Source: Maylandia zebra (taxonomy: Eukaryota > Chordata > Actinopteri > Cichliformes > Cichlidae). From it: a DNA stretch of 64,000 nucleotides. Location of the stretch: contig NC_135170.1 in assembly GCF_041146795.1 (NCBI RefSeq), forward strand, positions 27,150,033-27,214,032. The letters are read 5' to 3'. This document shows positions 12,353-25,433 of this stretch, one piece after another. Made by a program: the position numbers and the translations under genes. The number at the start of each line of letters is the position of its first letter. Positions within the stretch are counted from its first letter, which is position 1. The notes beneath the pieces are model-generated. The model saw only the letters and a list, made by a program, of their open reading frames with translations. It did not search any database and had not been told where the DNA came from.

Positions 12353-13354
12353 TCACGTCACCACTTGCTGCACTGTTGAGCGTTCACGAGGGCAGGACTG
12401 GTCTCTGCAATGCAGCCTCCTGAGCAGCCGCTGGAGCTTGTTGGAGAAGTTTTTGTTCATCTGCCTGTACATAAGAGGCATTGCAAAGCTGCTGGAGAAC
12501 GCCAACAGTTTAGATACGCATCTCAAGAAATAATAGATAGGTAAGTAACGTGCACTGCTAATGTATCCTGGTGCAACAACTACAGTATGTACTAAAAGAG
12601 TCATGTAGTACGGAGTCCACAGTACGAACTGCACACAGACTGAAGCTAGCAGCAACCTGTGTATGGAAGGGTCCAAGCGAGCAGAGTCCTGATCCAATGG
12701 TGTAGATTCCTTCCTGATGCGCAGAATGAGCACAAAAGCATAAAGCACAGCCAGGGCGGGCACCACGTAGCCGATGAACATCATGATCGAGTCCGCTGCC
12801 TCCTTGTTCTGCATTTTGGAGCATTCGACCATCTTGGTGGAGATGTGGTTGCACACATAGAAGAGCAGCGAGGAGAAGCTCGTGAGCACTGCGCCGCCCC
12901 AGATAAACCCGCACACGTGTTTGGTGTTATACACACTCGACATGTACGTGCGAGGCAGCGCGCGCTCTATGTAGTAGTCCAGACTGAGCAGCGTGGTGGA
13001 ATACATGATAACCAGAGATGAGATGTTGAAGAGGATGAGTAGGGTGATGTAAACCTCATTGTTATACTCCCACACATGCCAGCGGGTGAAGGTGGAGCTC
13101 AGCAGCTCCACGGGCGCCACCAGGTTGAGCACGAGACCCGCAATGGCCATGTTGACAAAATAGACATCAGGCATGGTCATGGACACCTTGTTTGAGAGGT
13201 TGACCACGACCAGCAGCATATTGTAGCACAGGCCCAGTGGGAAACACACCAGGAGGTAGATGAGGGAGAGGATTGACAGGATGAGGCCAAAGTCCCGGCA
13301 GAGCCGGAAGTCCACGCTGGTGTCCGTCTCATTGTAAACCATGCAGATCCACAT
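12353..13354 (-). CDS. gpr146: Probable G-protein coupled receptor 146 (complete, 333 aa)
   Basis: An orphan seven-transmembrane receptor of the plasma membrane. In mammals GPR146 acts in liver upstream of ERK and SREBP2 and affects plasma cholesterol; a role as C-peptide receptor has been proposed and disputed. The translation follows the vertebrate protein closely, with landmarks [31 protein letters not shown] and [10 protein letters not shown]. The ATG chosen gives 333 residues, the same as human as I recall it, and places a sequon at N8. An in-frame ATG 57 bases further upstream lies beyond a strong acceptor (pyrimidine-rich tract ending CCACAG, exon starting at 13395), so it should be intronic. 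Motifs are atypical: G73 replaces the TM2 aspartate, DYY (126-128) stands for DRY, and MPLMY (292-296) stands for NPxxY. These are family traits and not damage. Confidence 0.95.
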   Translation of the reverse strand: MWICMVYNETDTSVDFRLCRDFGLILSILSLIYLLVCFPLGLCYNMLLVVVNLSNKVSMTMPDVYFVNMAIAGLVLNLVAPVELLSSTFTRWHVWEYNNEVYITLLILFNISSLVIMYSTTLLSLDYYIERALPRTYMSSVYNTKHVCGFIWGGAVLTSFSSLLFYVCNHISTKMVECSKMQNKEAADSIMMFIGYVVPALAVLYAFVLILRIRKESTPLDQDSARLDPSIHRLLLASVCVQFVLWTPYYMTLLVHTVVVAPGYISSARYLPIYYFLRCVSKLLAFSSSFAMPLMYRQMNKNFSNKLQRLLRRLHCRDQSCPRERSTVQQVVT

Positions 13355-13395
13355 CGCTGGGCTCTGACACGGATCAAGCACTCTCAACAGGTCGA

Positions 13396-16210
13396 CTGTG
13401 GACAGAGTCAAGGAGAAAAGAATTAGTCATTAATGAGATATGTGTATGATAAAGGTAAAAATAACATAGAATTCCTGGTAGATTCATTAAACTCTTAAGC
13501 TTTGCTATAAGGATTAGTTTACCATTCTTCTCAAAAACCATAAAGTTCACAACATCCTAAAGTTTGTGTGGCTTTTGTTTTCTTTTTGTTTGTTTAACAT
13601 ATATGAATTTCCCTCATCACGTGCTTCCACTGTCAGAAGCTGGAGGTAATGCACCTACACGCCTTTTGCCAAGTGCCACTGTACAAACAGGACAAACGCG
13701 CAAAGTCTGAGGTTAATAACTGTTAAAGAGTAATGTTTGGAATTCCTTTGAATAATAAATCCAAACACAGTGCAGTGCAAATTAGAACAGATAAAGATAA
13801 AGCGTGCCATAAATGTACCACAACTATGCAGAGTCATCAGAGAGCGGTTTAGGACTGAATGCGAGCTTCGAATAACAATCGAACGGTTACCAGAGAAAGC
13901 TGAATAGCACGTTTGCTATTTGAACTCTCCATCATTTTCAGACAGAGCAAATCATTAAGTGGCTTCTTGCGCCCTTTGAATCAGGGCATTGAAATCCTGA
14001 AAAAAGACGACTCTAGTGACACACAGGGAACAGTGAAGGACCTCTGAAATGCTAATGATGGTGGCCACCAATGAGGGCATAAGTGGTGAGCCAATTAACA
14101 GCTTAAACAGGAAACATATTAGCCAATCCTGTTGGAGTAGAAGGGTTACAGTAGAAGAAGAACAGTAACTCCTTCTCACTCGTGATGCATACAGCTTTCA
14201 AGAGGAAGAAGCTTTTAAAACCTTTTCTTCCTGGGATGTGACTGTTGATTATAAACATTTAATTTTTACGTTAAAGTGAGTCATTCTCGTTTCCCCATTC
14301 ATTTAGATAAGGGCTTTAAAATAACAACCCAGACATGAGTCAAAATAACAGTCAAGTCGCCAGACTTTCTTTTAGAGGGGCTTTGATGACGACCATCGTG
14401 ACAGAAATGTTTCATTATAGGATAAAAACAGTCACTGTATTTTGTCTTGCAAAGGGATTTCCCTCTTAAGGGGCACAGACATAGGAAGAGCCTAGCAGTG
14501 ACCATAACATGTCAATGAATTCAGCAACTTGTGGTGACGGTGGGGAAAAATAACCACTGGTGACACAAAGGGGGCGAATATTGAGGTAAATGTACCTCAC
14601 CTTTAGGTGAGAGACTGAAGCAACAATCCGTGGAAGTAAAGGATACAGCTGTTGACATATGACTAAATACATTAGTGGATTACCTAGGCAACCGTCAGAG
14701 GTAAATCCCTTTATATGCGGACTGGGCTTTAGGGAACAAGTGCACCTAAACAATGTGCACAACGAAATACGCTCAACAGCTTAAGGGAGCCACTGAGTTC
14801 AGGCTTTTCCTTTAATTTGTCATCTATGCGTGTACAGCAGTATATATGACTGTAAAACATTTTAAAACTTATTTTTAACATCACCCAAAACTATCTTTAT
14901 TTTATGTCATATTTATGGCTTTTATGAAAAGGTCTCTGAGTTTATCCTGCTTGATATTATTAAAATGATTAGTTTTTTAAGCAAGGCCGCGACACAAAAA
15001 CACATCCACCACGTCTCGCCTATTATGCCACGGGTAACACTGTTAATTTCACTTCACTGCATCTGACTGACTGAATACAAACGCCTCACAATATGTTTGA
15101 TTTGCTAGCTCAGCCTCAAAAACCCACCATTGCTCCTCACTGGCCAGAGCAAATGAGGCCTTTGTTCTGGTGGAAGAATACAAAACTGCATTTGTTTGAC
15201 ACCTTGGCGTCTCTCCCTCGCTCTGCCTCGGCCTCCTCGTTCTCCCTCCTACAGTTGCATGCAAGAGCGCCGCTGACTGTGCAGAGCTGCCCTTATATTT
15301 TTCATTCACACGCAGCGTGATAAAGAAGAACATTTCACAGACAGCTTTGGTGCCCAGTCAAAAGCATTTATCTTCCGTTCAAAGTTACTGCCAAGCTGCC
15401 TGGGGGCTGGGCAGGCGGCGATGGGTAGATTTATAAAGAGTGAAATGTGAAGCAGGCTTTGGTGAAGGGTCAGCGAAGGACGAGGTGTAGGTTGGAGTTC
15501 AGGACAAGGTCAAAAAACAAAGGAAAGGGGGAGACAGCGTAGATGTCAGGAACATTTAGGAGTGAAGCTGATGGGGCTGGATGATTTAGATGTTTCCTTA
15601 CATAATTAACTGGGGTCATTCTTAGGAAGATTATTATTATAAGCTAAAGTAAATAACTCAGGTCCCACAATATTTCCTTTCCTCAGAACTAAATTGACAG
15701 ATATGTTTCCACATGCAAAACTGCTTTTGGGAAGGGACGATAACATTTTTACATGGAAACAGTACGCCCGCTAATCTGTGCAGAATTTTCTGGAAATTTT
15801 CTCCCCGAGAACACCCTGAAACAAAGTGTAGGAAGGCAGTTTTGTTTTCAGAGAATGAGTAACGATGCCAGTAAAGGAGAAACATTCTTCTGTGTGCTTA
15901 CGTAACACCACTACAGAGAGGCTGTTTTAGCCTTAAGCCTCTCACACACACACAGATACACTCAGTCTCTCCTCTGTGCTGCTCCAATTGGCTGCAACGG
16001 GGCTGTAGTGGGGGCTGGAGCACAGAGACGGACAAGAAGTGGATCGGGAGGAGGGCAATCTTCACCGAGTTGGGAGCACTGGTCAGCCCACTTGTAAACA
16101 CTGCTCTCAAACACCGGCAGCTTGGTGACTCATTGACGAAAGCAGACCTTGAAAAAAAAGCACACTATAACCAGTGCTCCTCTTTTCATCGATTCGTGCT
16201 AAACCCCCCT
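13396..16210. other. Putative first intron of gpr146, 3' part
   Basis: No gene recognised. If the acceptor at 13396 joins the donor near 21051, this is intron. Short open frames here have no domain features. Confidence 0.45.
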
Positions 16211-16232
16211 CACCACCACCACCACCACCACA
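16211..16232. repeat. (CAC)n trinucleotide repeat
   Basis: About seven CAC units following a C run, with no open frame of interest across it. Confidence 0.9.
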
Positions 16233-19200
16233 ATGCTTCCATATACTAAGAAGTACAGTAAGCTTATTCACTCTTTACTTCCTCCCACAACCTTTCATCA
16301 CTTACAGAGAAAATGACTTAAGGGGAAGTTCGTGATTATTAAAGAGGACTCACTGCAATGTGGCTGGCAGTCCTCATTAATTAGCACCTGCTGTATACAG
16401 ACATTTCTAACTCCCTGTCATTAACACATTGGCTCACTCTACAGCTTCTGATAGCTGCAGGAGTTGTTAAAAAAAGAGGGCAACTGTTTTCTCTCGTATG
16501 TATGACTCGAACATTTGCACTTTGTGTAGGTTTCTAATTTATTTCTATCTAATTATCTTATTAAAAAAAGTCTATTATGCTTGAGAATGTGAATCCCAAG
16601 TTAAGAAAACAGGTTAAAAGTGTAATTCTGTAACACTGCTGGTGAGTTTTCTTTCCATTTCCCTTAAAACCATCTGTGGGATGCCAAAAACCCTCAGGAA
16701 AATCCCTGATACGCATCTCAGTTTATTCCCCTGACACTCTTCCCATCCAAAGGAGTGCTCATCGGGCCAAAAACAGATCTTAGTTTGCTTTTCAGGAACA
16801 AATTTAGTGACCTTCTGGACAGTACTCCCCCCATGAGGACAAAGTTGTGCTTTCCTGTTGCGGGCACATAGATGGTGGGAATCACAAAGTCACTCAGGAT
16901 GCAGTGATGCTCAACAACTCCAGAAGAAAAAGCCCCATTAATAATCTCCATAGGGAATCGGAGCCGTATTGTTGTAACCCTCCAAAGCAGAGTTAATAGG
17001 AGCTGTCTGCTGTTGTTGTGGAAATCCACTTACAGAATCTGTAATCTGTAATTTGACTAAAATATCGATATCTGACAGCGGCATATCAATAATTGCATTG
17101 CGAGAGGAAGCAATGCTGGCGTATTGATATTTTTCTCCACTTAAAGGTCGCATTTTCTCTCTGCTTCTATTCTTTTTGAACAGTAGGAAAAAGGCTGTAC
17201 GTCATGCGAGAGGAAAAATAACGGGAGCGTTCATGCTTGCTGTCATCGCCTTCGTGAATGACAACAGTAACAGTAACAGCCTTTTTGCCATTGTGGTGCG
17301 ATTGGCGTGACCATGTTGGAGACACGATTTCACGATCGTGTTGGTCTTAACCGCCATTTCTGTGATATATCAGTACACAAAGTCACAGATGATATACACA
17401 GAGAGACACTGCAACAGTTTGGAAAAAAATTAGACTTTCTGGAGAAAACTCCTTTGCTTCCTGTTTTGACTTTTTCCAGCATTGATGCTGAGGTTTGTTT
17501 GTTTTTTCTGAGCTCTGACACGACGACTGCACACCTCAAATGCCGGTGTCAAATAGTTGTGAGGCTGTGGAGACTTGTGGAGTGCACAAAAACCAATGCT
17601 GTGACCATAAACAAAGCTTTAGAGGGATCACACTGAAAATGCATAGTAAAACAACCATTGCCGATTTTCTCAGACAATATTATGCATTAAAAAATATGAC
17701 CAAAAGACATGCATTGTCTTAATTACCAATCCAATCTTACAAACAACCAATGCAGTGCAGAGTATATCAGAGTTGCATTATTAATATTATTTTTGCAAAG
17801 ATGAATCTTTAAATGACCTGCTATGTAAAATTGGAAAAGGCCACATTCTAATGAATGTTTTCGTATAATCCTTGTGGACTGCTCGCTGTTTACCAAAAGC
17901 ATTCATTCACTCTAGGCAACAACCACTCATGTCGTGAAAGTCAGTGCACTTTAGCTCTGCGCGTTTTGCCAGCAGCCCACGATAATGAAATCACTAGTTT
18001 TCTACTCAGCTGAGGGAAAAACAAGCGGGGTGTAAGAAAACGTCCACCCCTGACTCGGAGGCAGAACAGCTTCATGCTGCATGATCCACGTCTGTTTTGA
18101 TTCAGTGTAATGAGGGCCATTTCATTTTCTATCCCATTTTGGAGCCTGTCAAGGCTACAGCTGGAGGTGACGTTGTTGGGGTTGAGTGAAGGTCAGAGAG
18201 AGACACTACACCCAGCTGTTATTACGGCACGAGCGCTGTCAGAGCAGTTGTGGTCAGGGCTAAGCTCATGCAGTCATTGAAGTATGCATATTATCTTTTA
18301 TTAATTTCCAAGGAGAATGGTAACTTGTCACTTTATTTTCCTTTCATACGGTTGTTGAATAAAGTCTTTCAAGGACCGTTCCTTAGAGAACATGCCCATC
18401 ACGGTTCCCTTCTTTTATGCTACATTAATTATGAGCTGTGCTAACAGGAGATATAACTATTCATTCATTTACATCTACTGCTACAAGCATGCAAACCAGG
18501 AGAGAGCTCTATAGCCTAAGCTGAAAACTCTTGAACGTGACTTTGACTGCAGTTGTACACTTGGTTAAACCTTGTCTGAACTTTTTGCACTACGCCATGT
18601 GAAAAGTGGTTAAGTTTATTATCCCCAGAGGGGGCAGCCCTGCTTCGGCATGCTTCGGCCCCACCAAACACGATCGTGTAACAGTGACGCCCACGTGCTT
18701 GACGTCTCAGCGTTCTGAAGCCAGATATCACCGCCTGATGGGAGCAGTGTGACATACTGGGCGCACACCCCTCGTATAGCCTTACTGGAATTTACAGGCC
18801 CTTCTCAGAAAGCTGCGAGTGATGTCACATGATTCTGTAGCCATGTCTACAGCAACACAGCAGCAGCAGAATGTACTACAGCCAGAAAATAAGATGACGC
18901 CACTCGTTTTTGCACGTTTTTGTGCAAGGGTGTTTCCGGGGCTTTTTCAAACGGCTGTCCACGGGACGGAAATCATAATATTTGATTAGAAATAAACAGT
19001 GTAGAAAATTGGCTTTGAATATATTGGACACTGAAGATTGTTTTTGCATGGACTATTTGTTTTCCAATATTTAGACTGTTAAAAATATATAAAGAAATAT
19101 GCTTCAAGTATCTAAAATTAAAGCAAGCGTTATTCTTATCATCATATATAGGATATTATTGAATCATAACTACTGATTTATTAATGTGGACATTGGTTTA

Positions 19201-20379
19201 TTGTTATGTATGTATTGTATAACTACAGCATTGATATAAAATGGTACATTAAGTACAATCTTTATATTCAAAATAACCCACACTCTGAGGGGTGGCCATC
19301 ACCCCAGTAGACTCGCCTCAGATACTGTTGCTATGCAGCAACATCAGACGTGACAGGTGACACAATACAGCACATGCGTTTCTTTAATAACCCTCAAATC
19401 TACAAAGTAACTCATTGCATTCCAATTCAAGCCCTGGGGAAAGGTTCTATGCACAAATTGTACAAATTGTTATCAGTTTTTGTACAGTGGAGGCAAAATA
19501 GCTTGAGTCTGAAAGCTTTTAAACGGCACATTTTCCTGCAAACGATAGAGATCTGCTTCCTTGATTAATGAGCGCATCACTGATGCTTTAATGGATTATC
19601 TACTTCAAAAGGGGTGTCAAACATCATCTGATTATCTTTGAGGAAACAGTAGTTCCTCTTATTGAGTTCTAGTGTAACAGAGTCTGGTCAAACATAGGTC
19701 GGTCTGAGTCTCAGCAGACTTCCCGGCTTCTTTTCCGGCAACTTGCTGAACTGTCAGCGGCTTCAACAAAGTGAAGAGTTCAATGGTCAGCACAAAGCAG
19801 GCTTACTGTCATTAAGCCACAGCCACACACGCCCAGTTGCCCTCCGGTCACATGGATGAAGTTGATGACAACAAGTGCAAAGACCGAGTCTTAAGAAGCA
19901 TTTCATTTGGGTGACAAGCACCACTGACTAGTGGCTAGAGCTACTTCGCAATGAAGTGGCACCCATTTCAAAATGAATGATAAAATATAGTAATTACCAG
20001 TAATAACCTTCCTGCATCTGCTAAAAGCAATGATGAAGTAAAAAAAGGACTGAAGTAGGTAAAGCAAAGACACACGATCTGTCAAAACAAACCGAAAGTT
20101 GGGTGTAAAACCTCATTAAAATTAAGATTAAGACTATTTTTTGTGTGTATCTTAATGGTTTAGCACTACAAGACTGTATATGTGTAGGCATGGATATAAG
20201 GGAGCGCATTCAGACCTAGGTAACAAAGCTGTGCTCATGTTGCAGCTTATCATAACATACATATTCCTCACAGTTAACAGAGCCACTAGTTTTAGCTCCC
20301 AACAGAAGGTATCAACAACAGATTGGAAATGATTATTCATATAATATTACAATAATATTTATATTTATAACAAGGTGCA
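16233..20379. other. Non-coding stretch, putative gpr146 intron
   Basis: No gene recognised. The minus-strand frames at 16718-17153 and the plus frame at 17307-17636 have no recognisable domain or splice framing. Confidence 0.45.
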
Positions 20380-20606
20380 ATAATAATTAATGTGCAATAA
20401 TAACAGTGTGCAATACACATACACTTATTCTTCTTTTTTATACTAAGTTAATATACTGTGTTGTGTTGTTTGTTACGTTGTGATGTGTCATATCGTGTCG
20501 TGTTGTGTTATATGTAGTGCCGACGTAGGACAGTTTTTCCAATTTCATTGTACTACTGTACTATGTATGACTGTGCAATGACAATAAAGACTTATCTTAT
20601 CTTATA
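20380..20606 (+). mobile_element. LINE 3'-end fragment with short tandem tail
   Basis: The sequence ends gactgtgcaatgacaataaa and then a short cttat/cttatctt tandem run, the pattern of fish non-LTR retrotransposon 3' ends that finish in a microsatellite tail. Upstream are TGTGTTG-type variants. Only the 3' UTR is present, so the clade is uncertain. Confidence 0.55.
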
Positions 20607-21050
20607 TAAAGAGCAGATTACCTGAGAGGCCTTTTGATCAAAATGATACAACTTTTTTTCTCCCCTGCACCTCAGAAAGCTGATCCCGTGAGAAACCTCC
20701 TCGTCAGGTGTTGTTTTCCAAATACAAGCCCGTCGCTAAAATTGTGGAACTTCTGAAGCTGAACAAAGCTAAGAAAACACCAGCTAATGGAGTTGGAGGG
20801 GGGGTTTATTTATTTTTCTTCACGCCGTGTCATTACACTTGACCAGGCAGATGAAAGCGAGGATAGCTGTCACGACTTTACCATTATTTATTACACCCCC
20901 TTCTTTGTTGGCACAACTGCGACTACTCACTCTCGCATCTAGTCATCCCCAGCGGTGCAAATTCACTTCTTCCCACTTTCAGGTGAAAGCCAGAGACCGA
21001 TACCTTTCGTATTTGTCGAGATGAAACAATGGAAACGAGAAGAGAACTCA
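20607..21050. other. Non-coding stretch next to CpG-rich region
   Basis: No gene recognised. It adjoins the candidate splice donor at 21051/21052 and would be the 5' end of the gpr146 intron. Confidence 0.4.
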
Positions 21051-21051
21051 C

Positions 21052-21464
21052 CACAAACGTATAGGCTTGGATCGGTGACAACCCTAGGGAGGCATTGGGT
21101 TTTGATGTAGCATTTCCACTGGCATTTCTCAGTCGTTTCATTTGGGTATGGAAAAAAAAGACTTGCGCTCGTGAAAAGTAAAACAGCGGGAAGGGAAAAA
21201 TCACGTTTTAGTGGATTTCAGTTGTTTCGCTTCGCATCTATCAACTTTTCGGACGAGGCTGGATCTGAAAGGGGGCCGACCGTTACAGGCATTACTACTG
21301 CTGGAGTGCTGCTGAGCTCTACAGTGTGTACACACGTGACCCTCCCCCACTGTCTCCTCACTCCGCTCCCCGCTGCTGCTGCTGCCGCTCCATGGTCGCG
21401 AGGCCCGAGTGGCCGTTCTGTGCTCTGATTGGATGGAGGACAGGGAGGTGGGGCGCGAGGGACA
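21052..21464 (-). promoter_or_regulatory. Candidate CpG-rich promoter and 5' non-coding exon of gpr146
   Basis: CpG-rich relative to its surroundings, particularly 21360-21460. On the minus strand it carries a CCAAT box (CCAATCAG near 21423-21431) and ends downstream in a consensus donor, TTTGTG then GTGAGT, at 21052/21051. The next good acceptor on that strand before a known gene is that of gpr146 at 13396, which implies an intron of about 7.7 kb. Splicing the two leaves a frame that stops soon after the junction, so the exon would be untranslated leader. It could instead belong to an unrecognised transcript. Confidence 0.45.
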
Positions 21465-21510
21465 CCCCCCCCCCCCCCACACACACACACACACACGAAC
21501 ACACACACAA
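21465..21510. repeat. C14 run followed by (AC)n microsatellite
   Basis: Fourteen C at 21465-21478, then an AC tract interrupted once by gaac. Confidence 0.9.
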
Positions 21511-22390
21511 ACTCGTGTTTTCATCACTTTAGAGGACATTACTTTGATTTATGTTTGTTTCCTGGAGTCCTGTCTTAACGTTCAACTTAATCCAAACCTT
21601 ATCCAAACCTCAAGCTAAGCCTTCATACTAAAATCAGTTACGAACGTTTGGTGGACTTAATTTTGTATACCCCCCAAAAAGGAGTCCAATGAATCTCCAG
21701 GACATCATGGTGCAAAATATACACAGTAATTCATCAGAAGAATGGCATAATACACAGCCTGATTTGTTATGGACTTCTCTGTGAATGGCGAAATCTCAAA
21801 ACATTCATCATGAATAAACAGAACATTTTTGTAGCAGTCTGTCCCCCAATTTTGTTTTGCTTAACTCCAACCAGGAACTTAACCCTTTTATGCAATGCTT
21901 AATTTTAACCATCCAATCAACCTAATCCTACCTAAACCTATTCCCAACATAACTAGTTGTCCCTAACTTACCTAACCTCTACCTTAATTTACTTACCTGT
22001 TCAAAACAACATGAAAAAAAATATACAGGTAACCTAAAGTTTTGTCACAGGACAGACAAAGTGCTTTTATGATGATGCACACACAAAATAGGCATGCATT
22101 CCTCCTCCTCTACATTCCACACAGTTTGTAACAGGATCACTGGGCGGCATTATTTTTAGATTAGTTTTTGGGGTGAAAGACAAAACAGCTACCAATGTTA
22201 TGTTTTTCTGAGATGTAGTATCCTGTCTGAGCAAAGTATTTTTGAACTTTAAATGCATGGGTCTGTTACTTAAGCTGTATTTCACAGTTTGGTTTATTGT
22301 CTCATCACAATCTAAAACAATCCAGCTCATTGTTTTAAAAGATGCGTTTTTTTAAAGGCCAAAGGACCCCTAACCATAACCTAATTTAAT
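21511..22390. repeat. CCTAA-rich degenerate dispersed repeat next to CA tract
   Basis: Two zones, about 21530-21640 and 21860-22010, are rich in CTAACC/CCAAACC-type words, with another near 22360. Such sequence beside a CA tract resembles a dispersed fish repeat that I recognise by appearance only. Ends were not identified. Confidence 0.4.
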
Positions 22391-24829
22391 GTTGGGTTCA
22401 GACAACCCAGTGATGGTAAGTCGATTGGTCTGGGATCAGTGTATAATCTGTCAAAGACATCAGGTTGTGAAAGAATAGGGCAAAAGCTGAGTTTGTATTG
22501 CTGAAACTCTGGGGTACAAAGAAAGTTTCCAAACCTCCTTTCCAACTTAATGTTGCAAGTTGCATGACTTGCTTTACTCTTAAACTCTTATTGTGATTCA
22601 AAAGCTTTGACATGCAACATTTTTAGGCGCTCTTGCTCAATTCATTTCAATCAGAACTGATCAGAAATTTGAATTTGGCTTTCAACCCATTACTGACCTT
22701 CATAACACCTGCAAAGTTCAAAGTAGCTTTGGTGTTTCTCCAGCTGATTAAACAGTAACTGTTGAGAGCAACACCAGAAACAATTGAAGTCTTGATAGAG
22801 GTGAAGACAGATGCCTGTATATACAATTTCTGCTGTGGCTTTGTATGATTCCTGAGAAAAATGTTGTGTTTTAATGCATTTTGACACATTTTTATAAACT
22901 AAAGAGAAAATTAAATGAGAAAGTAATGATAACGTTCCGTTTCTGTTTTCTTTAATGAAGATGAAATGCAATGTTCCCGTCTCTCAGAAAGAAAGAAAAC
23001 AAAGGTTACATTCATAACCCCAAACGTAGCGTACTGGTGGATTTCTACTTTGTTACACGCACGAGGAAGAAATTGGAATATAACAAAGCTTGTAATTAGC
23101 TTGAGGAAACATTACAATAAATGCAGTACAATAAAAATCATTTGCATTGTCCTGCTGAATGGACTCTGAAAAAGCAGCGGGAGTTTGGTTAAGGAGCTTA
23201 AGCATTATAATGCAAATTGTTTACAGTTTAAAGCAGAAATCCGGATTATGAGACATGTCAGTAACATAAAAAGTAACACTATAGGATTATTGCAACTAAT
23301 AGCTCATTTTGCCAAACATTACATTGTTACAAGATAATGGGCCAAGTTAGAAACTCATTTATTTAAAAGCAATGGTGTTTCAAGAAGAAATATGCAATTA
23401 TTGGGATATCATCATTTTATAGCTGAACTGGAGCTCAGTGATCTTAAGTATTTAAATTACCCTACAACAAAAACCTTTTTGCCCATACAGGAGTCATACA
23501 TAGTGTGAATTTACTGCTTACCTGAGGGAAGGAGGAATACAGTAACAAAGTAAAACACAGTATTCAAGGACATAAAACATATACTTCATTAATATCTAAG
23601 AGAAGTAGAAGTACAGTACCTGTGCTTTTTGTGCTTCGTCGTCTCAGTTAGTATTCCTGCCCTTTAAGAGTGCTGAACATTAGTCTCTTGTTCCACTTTC
23701 AAAGAAACAAAGTAGCTACATTGGCACAATTTCTGGTGGTTACTTACAGCCAGTCAAAGATACTGAGAACTGTGATGTTCAAGAACATTAAGTTTAATCA
23801 GATAAGTAGTCATAATACAGGAAACTGTATGCTACACTATTTCCTTTGTTATCATTGACTCTGTCAGCTAATAAGAACTGAAAACTCTGTGCTACATGCA
23901 AAAGGCAGGGATACTGAGTATCGCATGAGTGTGTTAGTTTATTAGTCAGTGTTACAAAAGGCTTGGACCAAGCAGAAAAATGTCAACAATAGTACAACTA
24001 TCTAGCAACATAAAGGCATCACGAAAAAGAGTCTAACCTTTACAAAACAGAAGCAGTTGTAGTTCCGTTTCACAACTAGATTGAAAGTGGCCACTCTGTA
24101 AATTAAGTATAACTTCAATCCCCAGAGTTCTTGTAAAGTGTTTATTTTCCTTGTTCCTGCTTGTCTCAGTCTTTTATCATTGCTTTTCAGCTAATTGAGG
24201 TGCTGCAGTAGAACAGCACACACTCGCTGCACTTCTTGTGAAAGCATTGCCCTGGAGACAGAGATGTTGTTCCAGTGATTACACCGTTGACTGTGTTCCT
24301 TTGTCCGGTAAGACATTCAGAATTTGTCACATTGTCCTTGGAACACAAAGTGCTCATTCATGCAACCACCCCCTCTGCTTCTGAAAAAAACTGATCAAAT
24401 TCATGAACGATTGGTTTTCTTTACAATCAGTGAATTTCAGTATTACGTTAATCTCACAGCCCGCTGTCTCGCAGATTGACAGTCTGTTTTATATCATGAA
24501 ATTGCATTCAATTGTTTAAGGCCATTGAGGCGAACTTTAAGTAAGGAACAATTAAAAGCAGGGGCACGTTCAACCCCACAGGTATTCATTGAATCATATA
24601 CTTAAATGATTGATCATTAAAAAGCAAAAAAAACAAAAAACAAATCCCCCACATTTCCTTTAATGCACAGAGATCTAGAAAACAGATACCTGCTACTAGG
24701 AAACCAGTTTTATTTATTTAACTACCACATGTCCATGCTACAGTATTGTTTGGCCTATTTGTGTGTTTCTTGATCACACTGGAGGGGGAAAATGTGTGGT
24801 AGGTGTTATTTATGTGCTAATATTAGGTC
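22391..24829. other. Non-coding stretch
   Basis: AT-rich. No gene, element ends or notable repeat recognised. Confidence 0.5.
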
Positions 24830-25170
24830 GCTTTAACATGTTGCTAGATGGTTGCTAGGCAGTTATAATGAAAATGTTATCACCATAAATGAGAAGCAAC
24901 CAGGTATTTTAAAACTAGAATGCTTTTATAAGATGTGATGGGTGCAAAAAGGTCAAAATAATTTTAGCCTGTTGCTAGAATGTTGGCAGGCAATGTGATT
25001 CCATCGTAATGCATCATCATATCAATTCAGTTTTTGTGGTTATAAATTTGATGTCACTGTTGCAAAATAAAAATGATCTGATACATCTGTAACATTTTAC
25101 AAGTGTATAAATGTTTTTTAAAAATGGGTCATTTTAGCCAGGTAAGGTTTGGTTGCTATGGTGTTAAGAG
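24830..25170. repeat. Degenerate GTTGCTAG-type repeat
   Basis: Words such as ttgctagatggttgctaggc, ttgctagaatgttggcaggc and ggttgctatggtg recur at irregular spacing, as in a decayed minisatellite-like fish repeat. Confidence 0.4.
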
Positions 25171-25433
25171 GAGTTTGCAGATAAAGAAACAAACAGAATG
25201 AGATTTTATGTATTATACTTACCATTTTGTCATGTAAACTTGGGTCTGCACAGGCTATCCAGGTTGGATGAACAATTCTGACAGCTTAGATATTTCAGGT
25301 TCACCTATGCTGCACATCTGTTGTAGCTAATCAAGACACAATCTCTTGTCAAAAATTTATTTTAAACTATCACATACCCTGGTTGAATGTTCTCCATCAT
25401 CCATATCTGCATCACAACATAATTTCACAAACT

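Noticed and set aside
13355-13411. N-terminal extension of GPR146 from an upstream ATG
   Set aside because: It spans a strong splice acceptor at 13396, and the shorter start matches the family length and N-terminus.
21420-21450. Match to the first bases of miR-339-5p on the minus strand (TCCCTGTCCTCCA)
   Set aside because: MIR339 lies near these genes in human, but only about 13 bases match and no complementary 3' arm or hairpin is visible.
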